Positions 7,331 through 15,881 are shown, counted from the stretch's first letter. The stretch: DNA of 64,000 bases from Aurantimonas endophytica (GCF_014196845.1 NZ_JACIEM010000003.1:1-64000), one strand, 5' to 3'. Made by a program: numbers and translations. Notes: a model not told the origin generated them from the letters alone.

Positions 7331-9652
7331 CTACTCAAAAGCCACGAACAGGGCCGGGTTGATCACGTAGTTTGCATCCGGGCCTGCTAGGCGCACCTCG
7401 GCGTCGAGACGGCGCTGGTTGTAGTCGTAGTCATAAATATACCGCTCGTGGTCATGCCGATCTACCAGTCCGACCACGCCGTACCACAATAGAAGGTTGA
7501 ACGCCCGCCCCACGTCGGCTTCGTTTATCCCAAAGTCTCGCAACTTCCCGATTATGTCGTCGCGGCCGGTGTGCCGACTGGATCCAATTAGAGCATAGAA
7601 CAGCTCGGATGTGATGCCCGACACGTCCCTGACCTCGTAGCCAAAATCATCGACGAGATAATTGCTGTGCTGCTTGACAGCGTCGACGCAGTCCTCTTCC
7701 GTAACGGTGTTATGCCCCCTGTTAATGGCATTCGATATCGCAAAGTCAATGATATTGATGAGAAAACGCGGGCGCATAAGACAGTGGTCTACAAAATACT
7801 CAAAACTGTCTTGGCCGCCTACAGTAGCGACGAATGATTTTCGCCACAGCGCCTCAAATGTCGCGCTGACCTCGCCCGATGATGACTTCAGTCGTAGATA
7901 GATGACTTGCTTAAGTTTCGCGCGGTCGGTCCAATCGATGCGCACACTGCCTGCCTTGCCCTTGTCAGGAGTATTTGAGAGAAGAAGCTCAAATATATCA
8001 TTTCTTAAAAAGACGACAGACTGAAAGTTTCTGTCAACCGTCGCGAAATCCCTTTTGATCTTATCAAGAGTCTCCACAAGTATCCGAACCAGCCGAACGT
8101 CAAATTCGCTGACCCCGTCTGCTGGCCAACCTTTGTCGATGTTATCGAACAGCAGGTACAGCTCGCTATGGGTTTTAGTATACTTCGAAATTAAGCCCTT
8201 AAGCTGTGGTATGCCGCCCCGAAAAACGATGTTCGTTAGTCGATCCGGCGTAAGGCTCTGGGATCGGCGTTTCGCGTCTGCGATCTCGTTTATAACAAAG
8301 GTTCCTAATCGGTTTATCCGGGACGTGAAGTCGCCGCTGTCCTCGATTTTGAATTCTTCGAGTGTACGCGCAATTTCGATAGACGCCTGCATTGCCTCGG
8401 TGTCGAACTTCGATCTGTAATCGAGATTTCTCTTTATAGAATGAAGAACTTCCGAAAGGATGATGAAATACCAGAACGCTGCGAGCGTATGATCAAAAGC
8501 TCCAACATCAACGATTTTAACTAGCTGCTCCCGGAACAGGCTGAGCTGATGCGACTCGGGCTTTAGGTCTGTGACCACAGCGTCTCGACCTGGACGAACC
8601 CGATCTCTGACCATGAAGAAGATGGCCGTCTTCCCCGACCCCTTCCGACCTGCTACCACATTGATTTCACCCCGAAGAGTTCTAATAAACTCGGACGTTT
8701 CAACAAAATACTCCTCCAGCGTTCTGAATTCGTTTTCCGCCGCCGAGCTTCCGAGTTTAATTCGCTGAAGCGACGACTTCTTTACTGACGATTTCCTACC
8801 CCCAAAACTTTGAGCTGCAATGCTGGCTTGTTGGGCAAACTCTTTTACAACTTCGCTTGTGTTTTGTTCACTGCTGACAGTTTTAATAAATTCTCGGAAA
8901 TCGGCAGGTCGGGCCTCCTGACGTGCCCCGTGTTGAATAATGAGAGTCTGTCGCCCTAGTCCGTGACCAAGCCCGGCCAAGAAAGCGGCTCGCAGGTTAT
9001 GTTGATCCGCGTCCTCGATGTGGCTGGCAAGAATGGGAATTATTATACCGGATGAGGCTGTCGTCTCCCCAATGGCCCAAACAGTCGAAAACCGTGCAAC
9101 CTCGGCGGGATCGTAGCTTCTGAAGAAGGCCCTAGATTCCTTCACCGAGGAAACGATCTCCATTATGAAATCTGTTTTACGGAGGGAGTTCAGGAAGAAT
9201 AATGGCTGCTGATGATTGATCGGTTTGGAGTACAAATCCACCAAATTATTTTTTGGAAGTATCTCTAATTTAGAAGATAATTCTTGGCTGTTTTCATAAC
9301 TTTGATACCCGATGTTGTCGAATATGCCCTGCCGCTGCACATTATGCTGCGCGTTCGCAAAGGACGCATTGACTACAGGGGCTAGGGACTTGCCGCTTCC
9401 AATGGCGAAACCGGCCTCGTAGTAAACATTCGCGTTTGGAACGGTAACATCGACAATCGTGACGTCTGTAGTGAGGATGCCTTTTCGCACCTCCTCAGGA
9501 ATCTCGGCTCCGAAGATCTCCAGCTGCGGCCAGATGGAGATATTTAGTCGTCCGGCTCCGTTCACAGACTGCGCCGCCGCAGCAATGGGGCCAACGAGGT
9601 CGTGTGGCTGTCCCGGATACGCGAAGAAAGCGGTCTTGTGAAAGCTGGCCAT
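7331..9652 (-). CDS. NDT/TIR-like domain + P-loop ATPase (Sll1717-type), candidate defence protein
   Basis: 773 aa from the ATG at 9652; a TTG at 9688 would add 12 residues. Residues 5-95 resemble the nucleoside 2-deoxyribosyltransferase/TIR-like effector fold: FFAYP entry, then TTDVTIVDVTVPNANVYYEA with GFAIGSGKS. Residues 155-245 form a second Rossmann-like segment (HNLRAAFLAGLGHGLGRQ). A P-loop ATPase follows, with Walker A GRKGSGKT (335-342) and Walker B ELYLLFDNID (497-505). This matches, from memory, the family annotated as 'P-loop ATPase, Sll1717 family'. The C-terminal third includes a winged-helix-like end. The gene is visibly AT-richer than its neighbours, stands alone and has its own terminator. 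NDT/TIR effectors joined to STAND-like ATPases commonly act in abortive phage defence; that role here is inferred. Confidence 0.7.
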   Translation of the reverse strand: MASFHKTAFFAYPGQPHDLVGPIAAAAQSVNGAGRLNISIWPQLEIFGAEIPEEVRKGILTTDVTIVDVTVPNANVYYEAGFAIGSGKSLAPVVNASFANAQHNVQRQGIFDNIGYQSYENSQELSSKLEILPKNNLVDLYSKPINHQQPLFFLNSLRKTDFIMEIVSSVKESRAFFRSYDPAEVARFSTVWAIGETTASSGIIIPILASHIEDADQHNLRAAFLAGLGHGLGRQTLIIQHGARQEARPADFREFIKTVSSEQNTSEVVKEFAQQASIAAQSFGGRKSSVKKSSLQRIKLGSSAAENEFRTLEEYFVETSEFIRTLRGEINVVAGRKGSGKTAIFFMVRDRVRPGRDAVVTDLKPESHQLSLFREQLVKIVDVGAFDHTLAAFWYFIILSEVLHSIKRNLDYRSKFDTEAMQASIEIARTLEEFKIEDSGDFTSRINRLGTFVINEIADAKRRSQSLTPDRLTNIVFRGGIPQLKGLISKYTKTHSELYLLFDNIDKGWPADGVSEFDVRLVRILVETLDKIKRDFATVDRNFQSVVFLRNDIFELLLSNTPDKGKAGSVRIDWTDRAKLKQVIYLRLKSSSGEVSATFEALWRKSFVATVGGQDSFEYFVDHCLMRPRFLINIIDFAISNAINRGHNTVTEEDCVDAVKQHSNYLVDDFGYEVRDVSGITSELFYALIGSSRHTGRDDIIGKLRDFGINEADVGRAFNLLLWYGVVGLVDRHDHERYIYDYDYNQRRLDAEVRLAGPDANYVINPALFVAFE

Positions 9653-9762
9653 TAATCTTCGTCCATCGAATCTGTGTTCAATGAACAAAGCACTTTACCC
9701 GCTCGGCTTCTAGCCCGGCTTGCGGGTGAAAAAATCGACCTCGCCTCGGCTCCGCCGCCGTT

Positions 9763-10425
9763 CTAGGCAGCCGCCTCCCCGTCCTTCCTCTCCCCCCGCG
9801 CCACGATCCGCAGCACGTCGTCCGGCAGCGGCCGCTGCAGCGCCGACGCCTCTGCCCAATCTGCGCGCATCCAGATGTCGATCTCCTCCGGCTCCGTCAG
9901 GATGACTGGCATCGCCTTCGGGTGGATCGAACCGACAACCGCGTTCGGCTCTGTCGTCAGGAAGCCGTAGAGGTCGGCGTTGACCTCCCCCTCCTTCATC
10001 TTCCGCACGCTGGTCCAGTTCGTCCAGATGCCGGCGAACACCATCAGGGGGCGGCTCTCGTCGCCGGCAAACCAGGTCGGCACCTTCTTGCCGTCGATCG
10101 TGTCGTACTCGCAGAAGGAGGTCAGCGGCACGACACAGCGGTTTGCCGGACCGAGCCAGCGGCGCCAGTGCGGGCTGTTGGTCCGCCGGATGTTCGTAAC
10201 CCCGGGGTCGGTCTTCTTGCCCTCGAGCGCGAACTTCGGTGACGGCATGCCCCAGCGCGCCATCGTCATCTCCCGTTCGCCGTCCTCGCCGTTCCGGACG
10301 ACCGGCGCCGTCGTGTCGGGAAAGACACCCGGCAGCGGCGGCATGTTGCCGGTCCGGTCCCGCATGGCGCGGGTGAACTCGATGATGGCCGTCTGACCCT
10401 TGGTGATGGAGTAGAGGTTGCACAT
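9763..10425 (-). CDS. yedK: SOS-response-associated peptidase (SRAP/HMCES family)
   Basis: 220 aa starting [10 protein letters not shown], so that removal of Met exposes catalytic Cys2, which forms a thiazolidine crosslink with abasic sites in single-stranded DNA. The other active-site residues are visible: Asn78 (TNIRRTN), Glu106 (FCEYDT) and His168 ([11 protein letters not shown]). The longer reading frame to 10569 lacks the required Met-Cys start and is rejected. The family protects abasic DNA and is often near DNA-repair or mobile genes. Two copies of its 3' tail lie at 2491-2629 and 14760-14872. Confidence 0.93.
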   Translation of the reverse strand: MCNLYSITKGQTAIIEFTRAMRDRTGNMPPLPGVFPDTTAPVVRNGEDGEREMTMARWGMPSPKFALEGKKTDPGVTNIRRTNSPHWRRWLGPANRCVVPLTSFCEYDTIDGKKVPTWFAGDESRPLMVFAGIWTNWTSVRKMKEGEVNADLYGFLTTEPNAVVGSIHPKAMPVILTEPEEIDIWMRADWAEASALQRPLPDDVLRIVARGERKDGEAAA

Positions 10426-10615
10426 TCCAGAATGAGAGCACGACCCACAGCTATCGTCGAGGCGAGCCCGGCTAGCTACCGTTATCAGCCTGGCCGTACC
10501 AACGGAGGATGGAGAGGCAGAACAGATTAGCGGCCCGGTCCACTTAACATCCGGTCGGTATTTGAACACCCTTGGATGCTATGGTGGTCTTCACACCTTC
10601 CCGATTGGACACACC

Positions 10616-11350
10616 ATGCTCTCGAGTTCGGCTCCTGCCGAAATTCTCATTAAACGACTTCATCGCTCGACGGGCCTGGACGAGACGGAACTGGCGGACC
10701 TGCGAACACTGCCGGCGACGCTCCGTGAGATTGGCAAGAACGAGACGATCAGCCGGGAGGGCGACCGCGTCCATCAATGCGTGCTGATCATCGACGGCTT
10801 CCTTGCCAGGTTCCTGGACACGCGTGAGGGCAAGCGCCAGATCCTGTCGTTCTACGTGCCCGGCGATATTCCGGACCTGCAGTCACTGCATCTGCCAACC
10901 ATGGATCACAGTCTCGGCAGCATCGCACCTTCCAGGATCGCGATGATCCCGCACCAAGCGCTTGCAGAGGTCAGCGGGCGCAATCCTCGTATCGCTTCGG
11001 CCCTTTGGCGGGAGACGCTGATCGACGGATCTGTCACCCGCCGATGGGTGCGTTGTCTCGGCCGACTGAACGCACGCCAGCGCGTCGCCCACATGCTGTG
11101 CGAGCTCTACGTCCGGCTCGAAGCAGTCGGGCTGGCGGACCGGCCGATCCGCCTGATGACGCAGCAGGACATCGGAGACGCGATGGGGCTCACCGTCGTG
11201 CAGATCAACCGGACCCTTCGCGATCTGCGCAGCGAGGGGTTGATCAGGGTCGAGAAGCGACACCTGACGATCGTGCACCGGGAACGCCTGCAGAAGATCG
11301 CGGAGTTCGACCCCTTCTATCTGCACCTCGACCCGGAGGCTCGAAGCTAG
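10616..11350 (+). CDS. Crp/Fnr-family transcription regulator
   Basis: 244 aa: a cyclic-nucleotide-binding-type beta-roll (GKNETISREGDRVHQCVLII ... FYVPGDIPD) and a C-terminal winged helix (LMTQQDIGDAMGLTVVQINR). There is no N-terminal cysteine cluster, so it is not an oxygen-sensing Fe-S FNR. The recognition helix reads VVQINRTL, not the E-x-x-S-R pattern used to read TTGAT boxes, so it is probably not the factor for the site at 6297. The ATG at 10616 is preferred to a TTG at 10562. It is divergent from the SRAP gene across 190 bases. Confidence 0.88.
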   Translation: MLSSSAPAEILIKRLHRSTGLDETELADLRTLPATLREIGKNETISREGDRVHQCVLIIDGFLARFLDTREGKRQILSFYVPGDIPDLQSLHLPTMDHSLGSIAPSRIAMIPHQALAEVSGRNPRIASALWRETLIDGSVTRRWVRCLGRLNARQRVAHMLCELYVRLEAVGLADRPIRLMTQQDIGDAMGLTVVQINRTLRDLRSEGLIRVEKRHLTIVHRERLQKIAEFDPFYLHLDPEARS

Positions 11351-11441
11351 GCGGCCAAGGACATTCCGGGGCACTGGCGGGATCAAATGGAAGAGCGGGA
11401 GCGTCTATTGGCTGAACAGGCGATTTCGCCCGGAGGTTCGA

Positions 11442-11675
11442 GTGGCCCGCTACTACTTCGACATCGATGACAATGGCGTCTTCGTCCCCGACGACGAAGG
11501 CATCGAGTGCGAGACGAAGGACGCGGTGCGGGAAGCCGCTATCGATGCGCTTCCCAAGATGGCGTGCGACGCGTTGCCGGACGGAGATCACCACGTGATC
11601 AGCATCAGCGTGCGTGATCAGGCCGACAGGCCGGTCTTCCACGCCTCGCTGACGCTCGAGGCAGGGTGGCGGTGA
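11442..11675 (+). CDS. DUF6894 family small protein, copy 2
   Basis: 77 aa beginning VARYYFDIDDNG, with GTG as start codon and a CGGAGG site upstream. It is closely similar to the copy at 4089 along its entire length, including AVREAAIDALPKMAC and HHVISISVRD. It follows the Crp/Fnr gene by 91 bases and precedes an Rmf/CrpP-like gene by 16 bases. Function unknown. Confidence 0.82.
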   Translation: MARYYFDIDDNGVFVPDDEGIECETKDAVREAAIDALPKMACDALPDGDHHVISISVRDQADRPVFHASLTLEAGWR

Positions 11676-11691
11676 GCAGAAATCGGAAACG

Positions 11692-11898
11692 ATGAACGAC
11701 GCCGCCAAAGACCTTGCCGCTAAAATTGCCGCCGCCGAACGAGAGCGGACGGTGTGGGCGGAGGGACGGAAAGTCTTTCGCGCCGGCGGGCCGGCGGCGC
11801 TCAATCCGCACTCGCTGCGATCGCCTGATCACGCCCTGTGGGCCGAAGGGTTCGAGGCCGAGCGGGAGGCTACGAAGGCTCCGGTCTGGTCCGAGTAG
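11692..11898 (+). CDS. Rmf/CrpP-like small protein, copy 2
   Basis: 68 aa; partner of the preceding DUF6894 gene and paralog of the gene at 4344 (DLAAKIAAAERERTVWAEGR; ALNPHSLRSPDHALWAEGFE). The arrangement NP ... W-x-x-G-F recalls ribosome modulation factor and CrpP, but the family link is by pattern only. Similarity to copy 1 continues past the stop (AGACAATC ... CCGGGCGAGCCA). Confidence 0.6.
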   Translation: MNDAAKDLAAKIAAAERERTVWAEGRKVFRAGGPAALNPHSLRSPDHALWAEGFEAEREATKAPVWSE

Positions 11899-12145
11899 TT
11901 CCGGCAGACAATCCCTCAACGCAAGAAGGCCGCCACGGCAGACCGGGCGAGCCAGTTGTGCAAGCTACTCTGGAAGACCGCCCTTCCGAGCATTCTGGAG
12001 GGAGAGCGCAATCCGCCGATGGCCCTCCCCTTTGCCCGGTCAACCGCTTCTCCGGAACAAGCTCCGCTAGTTGCCCCAGGCGTGCGCTGCTACGGTTTCG
12101 AAGAAACGAAAAACGACACCGACACCGACATGGATTGACAGGCCC

Positions 12146-12397
12146 GTGCGTAAGAGTGCCAACCGCAGCCGTTCCAGAACCCGAAGCCGGGGACGCCCCC
12201 CGCTGACGGACCCCCACGCTGAGGCACCATCAGCCGAAGTCGAAGAGAGAGAACGGCTCTGGAGAGCCATCTTCGGCGACGATCCGATGCCAGATACTGC
12301 CTCGGTCGATCTCGCCGAGAACAAGAGAGCCGCATGGTGGAGGCGGATCAAAGATGTGGTGATGACCGGGCTCGGGGGCCTGCAACGAGCCAGATGA
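12146..12397 (+). CDS. Small hypothetical protein
   Basis: 83 aa from GTG 12146 (VRKSANRSRSRTRS, strongly basic) to RIKDVVMTGLGGLQRAR. The middle (SAEVEERERLWRAIFGDDP) looks like real coding sequence, and a hairpin follows 31 bases after the stop. No recognised domain and no clear ribosome site. A TTG at 12071 would extend the frame. Confidence 0.35.
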   Translation: MRKSANRSRSRTRSRGRPPLTDPHAEAPSAEVEERERLWRAIFGDDPMPDTASVDLAENKRAAWWRRIKDVVMTGLGGLQRAR

Positions 12398-12427
12398 CAG
12401 AGACGTTTCGCGTCGAGAAACGACGAA

Positions 12428-12457
12428 AGCCGCCGCCCCGGTGAAGGGACGGCGGCT
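12428..12457. terminator. GC-rich hairpin, shared with one at 46091
   Basis: Inverted repeat GCCGCCG / CGGCGGC (inner CCC/GGG) around a CGGTGAA-type loop. The 30-base unit differs at only a couple of positions from the hairpin at 46091-46120. There is no T-run on the plus side here. It lies between converging genes (12146 forward, 12492 reverse). Confidence 0.5.
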
Positions 12458-12491
12458 CTGGCATGACAGCGATGTGGATGGCGTGCGCCTG

Positions 12492-12746
12492 TTAGACGTG
12501 CGGGCGGTCGGTCCTGTCGACCACATGGGTCTCGCGCTTCGGCTTCTTCAATCCGGCAAGGCCAGCAAGGCCGAGAAGCCCGAGCCAGCCGAGGTCGAAG
12601 CCCTCGTCATCATCGTTCCGTTCGACTTCGACCGTCGGCTGCACTGTCTCAGTGTCTGGCGCTGTAGCCTGAGCTAGAGCACCAGTGCCTGCAGCAGCAA
12701 GTAATCCGATGGCGAAAACTGAGACGATGAGTGGGTGGGCGTGCAT
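12492..12746 (-). CDS. WGxxGxxG-type small exported protein
   Basis: 84-aa precursor from the ATG at 12746: signal peptide (LIVSVFAIGLLAAAGTGALAQA), an acidic linker (VERNDDDEGFD) and a Gly/Leu-rich C-terminal helix LGWLGLLGLAGLAGLKKPKR. The last part fits the WGxxGxxG pattern of small alphaproteobacterial surface or envelope proteins with a C-terminal hydrophobic tail and basic end, resembling a sorting signal. Function unknown. Confidence 0.7.
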   Translation of the reverse strand: MHAHPLIVSVFAIGLLAAAGTGALAQATAPDTETVQPTVEVERNDDDEGFDLGWLGLLGLAGLAGLKKPKRETHVVDRTDRPHV

Positions 12747-12910
12747 ATGAATTCCCCAATGATCATGATGATCCGAAATGACAGCGCGTCGAAAACGTTC
12801 CTGTGAAGTCACCGTGAAGTGCGGTGGCGGCCACGGTTCCGGGCGTCTCAGGGACTGAACCGATCCTCTCGCGCCGCGTTGCCTACAGCGATCAACAGCG
12901 GGTGCGACGG

Positions 12911-13009
12911 ATGTTCTTGTTCTTCTCCAATGGCATCGGCTGCCTGAGCTCCGTTGTTATATCCATCATCCTGAGCCTTGTGGTGATGACCATTCTCGGA
13001 ATGTTCTGA
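12911..13009 (+). CDS. Tiny membrane protein, 32 aa
   Basis: One hydrophobic helix: MFLFFSNGIGCLSSVVISII followed by LSLVVMTILGMF. Very short proteins opening M-x-x-x-FSN-x-IGC with a single helix occur in Rhizobiales (from memory), and this fits that pattern. No strong ribosome site (GGTGCGACGG precedes the ATG). A longer frame from 12824 adds a non-conserved leader. Confidence 0.5.
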   Translation: MFLFFSNGIGCLSSVVISIILSLVVMTILGMF

Positions 13010-13151
13010 TTGGAAGCGCCGGTGCGCTGCGGTAGCCGTAACGTGAGCAACCGCGTCATCGCCAACACCGTGATCAAGCCGAACCCCGGTATGCCCTTCG
13101 CGTTGTCATGATCCACCGACGTGACGTCCGCTCCGTCCAACCTCTTCCGAG

Positions 13152-13520
13152 ATGCGCCAGGAAGTGGCAGTACTAATCGCGCTGCATGGGGCCCAAGCAG
13201 CCCTACTCATTGCACGCGACCGCCAGCAGGACGCTTTAGATAATCAGCACTGGCTCGACGGGACGGAGGTGCGCTGCCGCAGCCGCTACTGGAGTAGCGT
13301 ATTATGGGAGATTGAGCGCAAGTCCGGATACTCGCACCAGCCGGACACGGCCACGCCATATCTGGATATTGCTGAAGAGGAGCGGCGCTCCCGGAAGAAG
13401 GCGGCGGCGGCGGAGCGGCGGAGACGATCACGTCAGACGCAGATTTCCCGTCTTTCCGCTCCCCCGCACGTTCTAGATGTCTGCCCGCAACCGCGGACCA
13501 ATACCCTCTGCGCGTCGTAG
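13152..13520 (+). CDS. Small basic protein, family copy 3 of 4
   Basis: 122 aa from the ATG at 13152 (MRQEVAVLIALHGAQAALLI), with the family core RYWSSVLWEIERKSGYSHQ. An older start is visible at 13108 (ATGATCCACCGA), but an early frame change separates it from the body, so only an N-terminally shortened protein can be made. After PYLDI the sequence is an Arg/Ala-rich run-on (KKAAAAERRRRS) unlike copy 1. This is the most divergent copy. Function unknown. Confidence 0.45.
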   Translation: MRQEVAVLIALHGAQAALLIARDRQQDALDNQHWLDGTEVRCRSRYWSSVLWEIERKSGYSHQPDTATPYLDIAEEERRSRKKAAAAERRRRSRQTQISRLSAPPHVLDVCPQPRTNTLCAS

Positions 13521-13577
13521 CCTCCCTTCCGCGTGGCGGGGGCGCAGCTGCATCACGCGGTTCGAAGGAGACGACGG

Positions 13578-13982
13578 ATGCGCTTGCTAGTGCCGCTTAT
13601 CATCCTGCTCCAACTGCCTGCACTACCGGCGCACGCCGAAGCAGAATCGGACGCGGAATATGATGCTTGTGTCGAACGGGCCGACACCGTCATGCCGGAT
13701 TACGGCGAGTGCGGCGGCGCTTTCCTGGAGCGTGAAGACGCGCGCCTCAATCAAATTTGGCACGCGGTCATGGAATCCATCGGCGAAATCAGCAAAGAGC
13801 CCCTGCGGGATGAACAGCGGGCATGGCTGGCCTTCCGCGACAAGACCTGCCTCTTCTATCTGAATGAGATGGAATACGGCCAGAACGGCCGCTATCTCTT
13901 GTACTATGCGTGCCGCGCAGCTGTCATTCATTCGCGCATCGATGCGCTCGAAGACATCCGGGCAACGACCGCGCCGCAATAA
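13578..13982 (+). CDS. LprI-like (DUF1311) secreted protein
   Basis: 134-aa precursor with a signal peptide (LLVPLIILLQLPALPAHA) and one DUF1311/LprI N-terminal-type domain: CVERADTVMPDYGEC, EDARLNQIWHAVM, then DEQRAWLAFRDKTC. Conserved cysteines suggest disulfides in the periplasm. LprI in Mycobacterium inhibits lysozyme; most DUF1311 proteins have no proven role. The ATG at 13578 has a GGAG site about 10 bases upstream and places the signal peptide correctly. Confidence 0.8.
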   Translation: MRLLVPLIILLQLPALPAHAEAESDAEYDACVERADTVMPDYGECGGAFLEREDARLNQIWHAVMESIGEISKEPLRDEQRAWLAFRDKTCLFYLNEMEYGQNGRYLLYYACRAAVIHSRIDALEDIRATTAPQ

Positions 13983-14087
13983 TACATGCGTATCGGCGTA
14001 GCTCGAATCGTCCCTCCGCCGCGCTGATGTCGACGCAGCTGCAGCGCCGCCCAGGCGACGAGCAGGCGCAACGCTGGAGAGCCCGCC

Positions 14088-14645
14088 ATGATGCTGCGAC
14101 TTCTTTTCCTGTTGATCTTGCCGCTGAGTACCGCACCGTTACCGGGACAAGCGCAGGACATCCTGTCAGACCGGATGACGATGCCGCTCGCTGACCTGGA
14201 ACGGGCCGTCAAGAACGATCACCCCTACGGCTACATCATCCTGGCGGTCCGCAAGTTCCAAGCCGGCGATAAGGAGGAAGCCGTACGCTGGTTCTACGTA
14301 GGGCAACTCCGATGGCGGTTCCACATCGCCGCCAATCCTGACCTGCCGCCCGATGGCGACCCGGCCCTTCTAGCTTCGATGTTGGACGGCTTCGGGCGCC
14401 CCATTAACGAATGGGTCGGAGGAGACGTCGATGGGTGGATCGCGTTCATGCAGGCTGCGCTGGATTGGGACGAAGCAAACCACAACGGTTTCACGGCGAA
14501 GGAGGATCATCCGACGGAGTATCGGAGGGTACGGAACGGGCTCGTAGAGCTGATCACCTCGATCCGAGAGCGGCGCGAGGAAATTCCCGGGGAACGTGAA
14601 CGCAACGGATTGGAGAACCGGGTACCTACCGGGTCTTCCCGTTGA
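14088..14645 (+). CDS. Exported protein of unknown function
   Basis: 185-aa precursor: signal peptide (MLRLLFLLILPLSTAPLPGQ) and a mature region with DRMTMPLADLERAVKNDHP and AVRWFYVGQLRWRFH, which look like a short helical-repeat (Sel1/TPR-like) segment. The tail is charged (REERREEIPGERERNGLENR). No catalytic motif is seen. It follows the LprI-like gene by about 100 bases in the same direction and may be co-transcribed. Confidence 0.65.
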   Translation: MMLRLLFLLILPLSTAPLPGQAQDILSDRMTMPLADLERAVKNDHPYGYIILAVRKFQAGDKEEAVRWFYVGQLRWRFHIAANPDLPPDGDPALLASMLDGFGRPINEWVGGDVDGWIAFMQAALDWDEANHNGFTAKEDHPTEYRRVRNGLVELITSIRERREEIPGERERNGLENRVPTGSSR

Positions 14646-14759
14646 GCCAAGTGAGATCACAGCGATGAGCCGGTTACCACTTCCCCGATGTCACCTTTCG
14701 TAACAGACTCCGGCAACTCCCCCGCTGTGAGGCGAACCGAGACATCGTTCCGCACGAGC

Positions 14760-14872
14760 TAGCCGGCCCATCCATCCGCTCCCCACGCGCCACGATCCCC
14801 AGCACGTCATCCGGCAGCGGCCGCTGCAGCATAACGCCTCCGTCCAGTCCGCCCGCATCCACACGTCGATCT
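14760..14872 (-). pseudogene. 3' tail of an SRAP gene, fragment 2
   Basis: Reverse-strand remnant reading QIDVWMRADWTEA and, after a frameshift, [20 protein letters not shown], matching the end of the intact SRAP protein at 9763. The native stop is lost and the 5' side is joined to unrelated sequence. It occupies the same relative place in the third repeat block as the intact gene does in the second. Confidence 0.75.
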
Positions 14873-14880
14873 GCGGCTTT

Positions 14881-15413
14881 CCAGCTCTCCAAGTGTGGAA
14901 ACGCAACCATCGCCTCGCCTCCGCCTAGACGATCTTCCAAGAGGTTATCGCGGACAGACATGTCCTGCCGCTATCGCGCCTCTATCGCCATCGTTTCAAG
15001 AGTACGCGCAGAACTATTGACTTAGTGACGCCGAATTACGACCGGCTGTTCCTTCGTCGGTACCGATCGCAAGATGATCCGCTACCAGTCTGCCGTCCGC
15101 CGGAGGCCGAACTGCGCGGCCGGCTACGGGATCTCGTTAATGGGCGCCGCAGGTTTAGCTATCGCGGTTGTTCGTCCTGCTGCGGCAGGAGACCCCGGCG
15201 GCCTACGCCGGGGTCCTCACCGCAACCGGCTCCAAAGCTCCGCTCGATGAAGGCTCCGCGCCTGCGCCGGTTGCTACCCCCGCGCTCTACGGCGTAACAG
15301 GAACGGGCGAGGCTCTAATAGCCACTGGATGACAATTCAGTGGCAGGTCAGCCTGACCAGCGCCTAGAGTTCGGCGCCCACGTCAGCAGGAAGTCACGTA
15401 CATCGTCTTCCGA
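14881..15413. other. Gene-poor stretch with hairpins
   Basis: No convincing gene. It contains a perfect 10-bp inverted repeat, GACCCCGGCG / CGCCGGGGTC, at 15191-15215, and just before the receiver gene two further small palindromes: GCCACTG / CAGTGGC at about 15320-15345 and GGTCAG / CTGACC at about 15347-15360. The last two could be operator sites for the receiver gene. Confidence 0.4.
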
Positions 15414-15836
15414 ATGATCACTAAGAGAACACCATCGATGTCATCCATGCTTGTTGAAGCCTCCGTTGATTTTTCCGGACGATCCATTCTGATTATCGAG
15501 GACGAAGCTCTCATCGCGATGGAGATGCAGGAAGCTATCGAAGCGGCAGGCGGCACCGTCATAGGCCCTGCACCAAGCGTCCGGGAGGCGATGGCGCTGA
15601 TTGACGCAGGCCATGCCATCGATGCTGCCATCCTCGACATCCGCCTCAGCGACGGCATCTCTATCGAGGTCGCGCAGAGGCTCAAGTCCAGCGGCGTCCC
15701 TTTGATCTTCGTCACCGGATACGACGGCTGGCACATGCCAGGCGACCTGGAGGACGTGCCCGTCCACCGAAAGCCCAACGATCCAGAAAACGTCGTTCGC
15801 GTGCTCTTCGACACATGGCGCCGGGTGCGCGAGTAG
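15414..15836 (+). CDS. Single-domain response regulator (receiver only)
   Basis: 140 aa, no output domain. Receiver residues are visible: acidic pair Glu29-Asp30 (IIEDEALIAMEMQ), phosphoacceptor Asp75 (AAILDIRLSDG), Thr101 (FVTGYDG) and Lys120 (VHRKP). Such stand-alone receivers are typical partners of HWE kinases in alphaproteobacteria, and the LOV-HWE kinase at 16483-17511 is the likely cognate. ATGs at 15438 and 15447 are alternative starts; the first 20 residues are outside the domain. Confidence 0.88.
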   Translation: MITKRTPSMSSMLVEASVDFSGRSILIIEDEALIAMEMQEAIEAAGGTVIGPAPSVREAMALIDAGHAIDAAILDIRLSDGISIEVAQRLKSSGVPLIFVTGYDGWHMPGDLEDVPVHRKPNDPENVVRVLFDTWRRVRE

Positions 15837-15881
15837 AGCAACGATGATCGTCCTACGGCCCCGCGGGACACGCCCGTGTGT

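Noticed and set aside
10616-11350. Crp/Fnr protein as regulator of the box at 6297
   Set aside because: It lacks the Fe-S cysteines and the E-x-x-S-R recognition residues expected for TTGAT-type sites.
15025-15297. 90-codon forward frame as a gene
   Set aside because: It crosses a perfect GC-rich hairpin and becomes Arg/Pro low-complexity sequence; no ribosome site.
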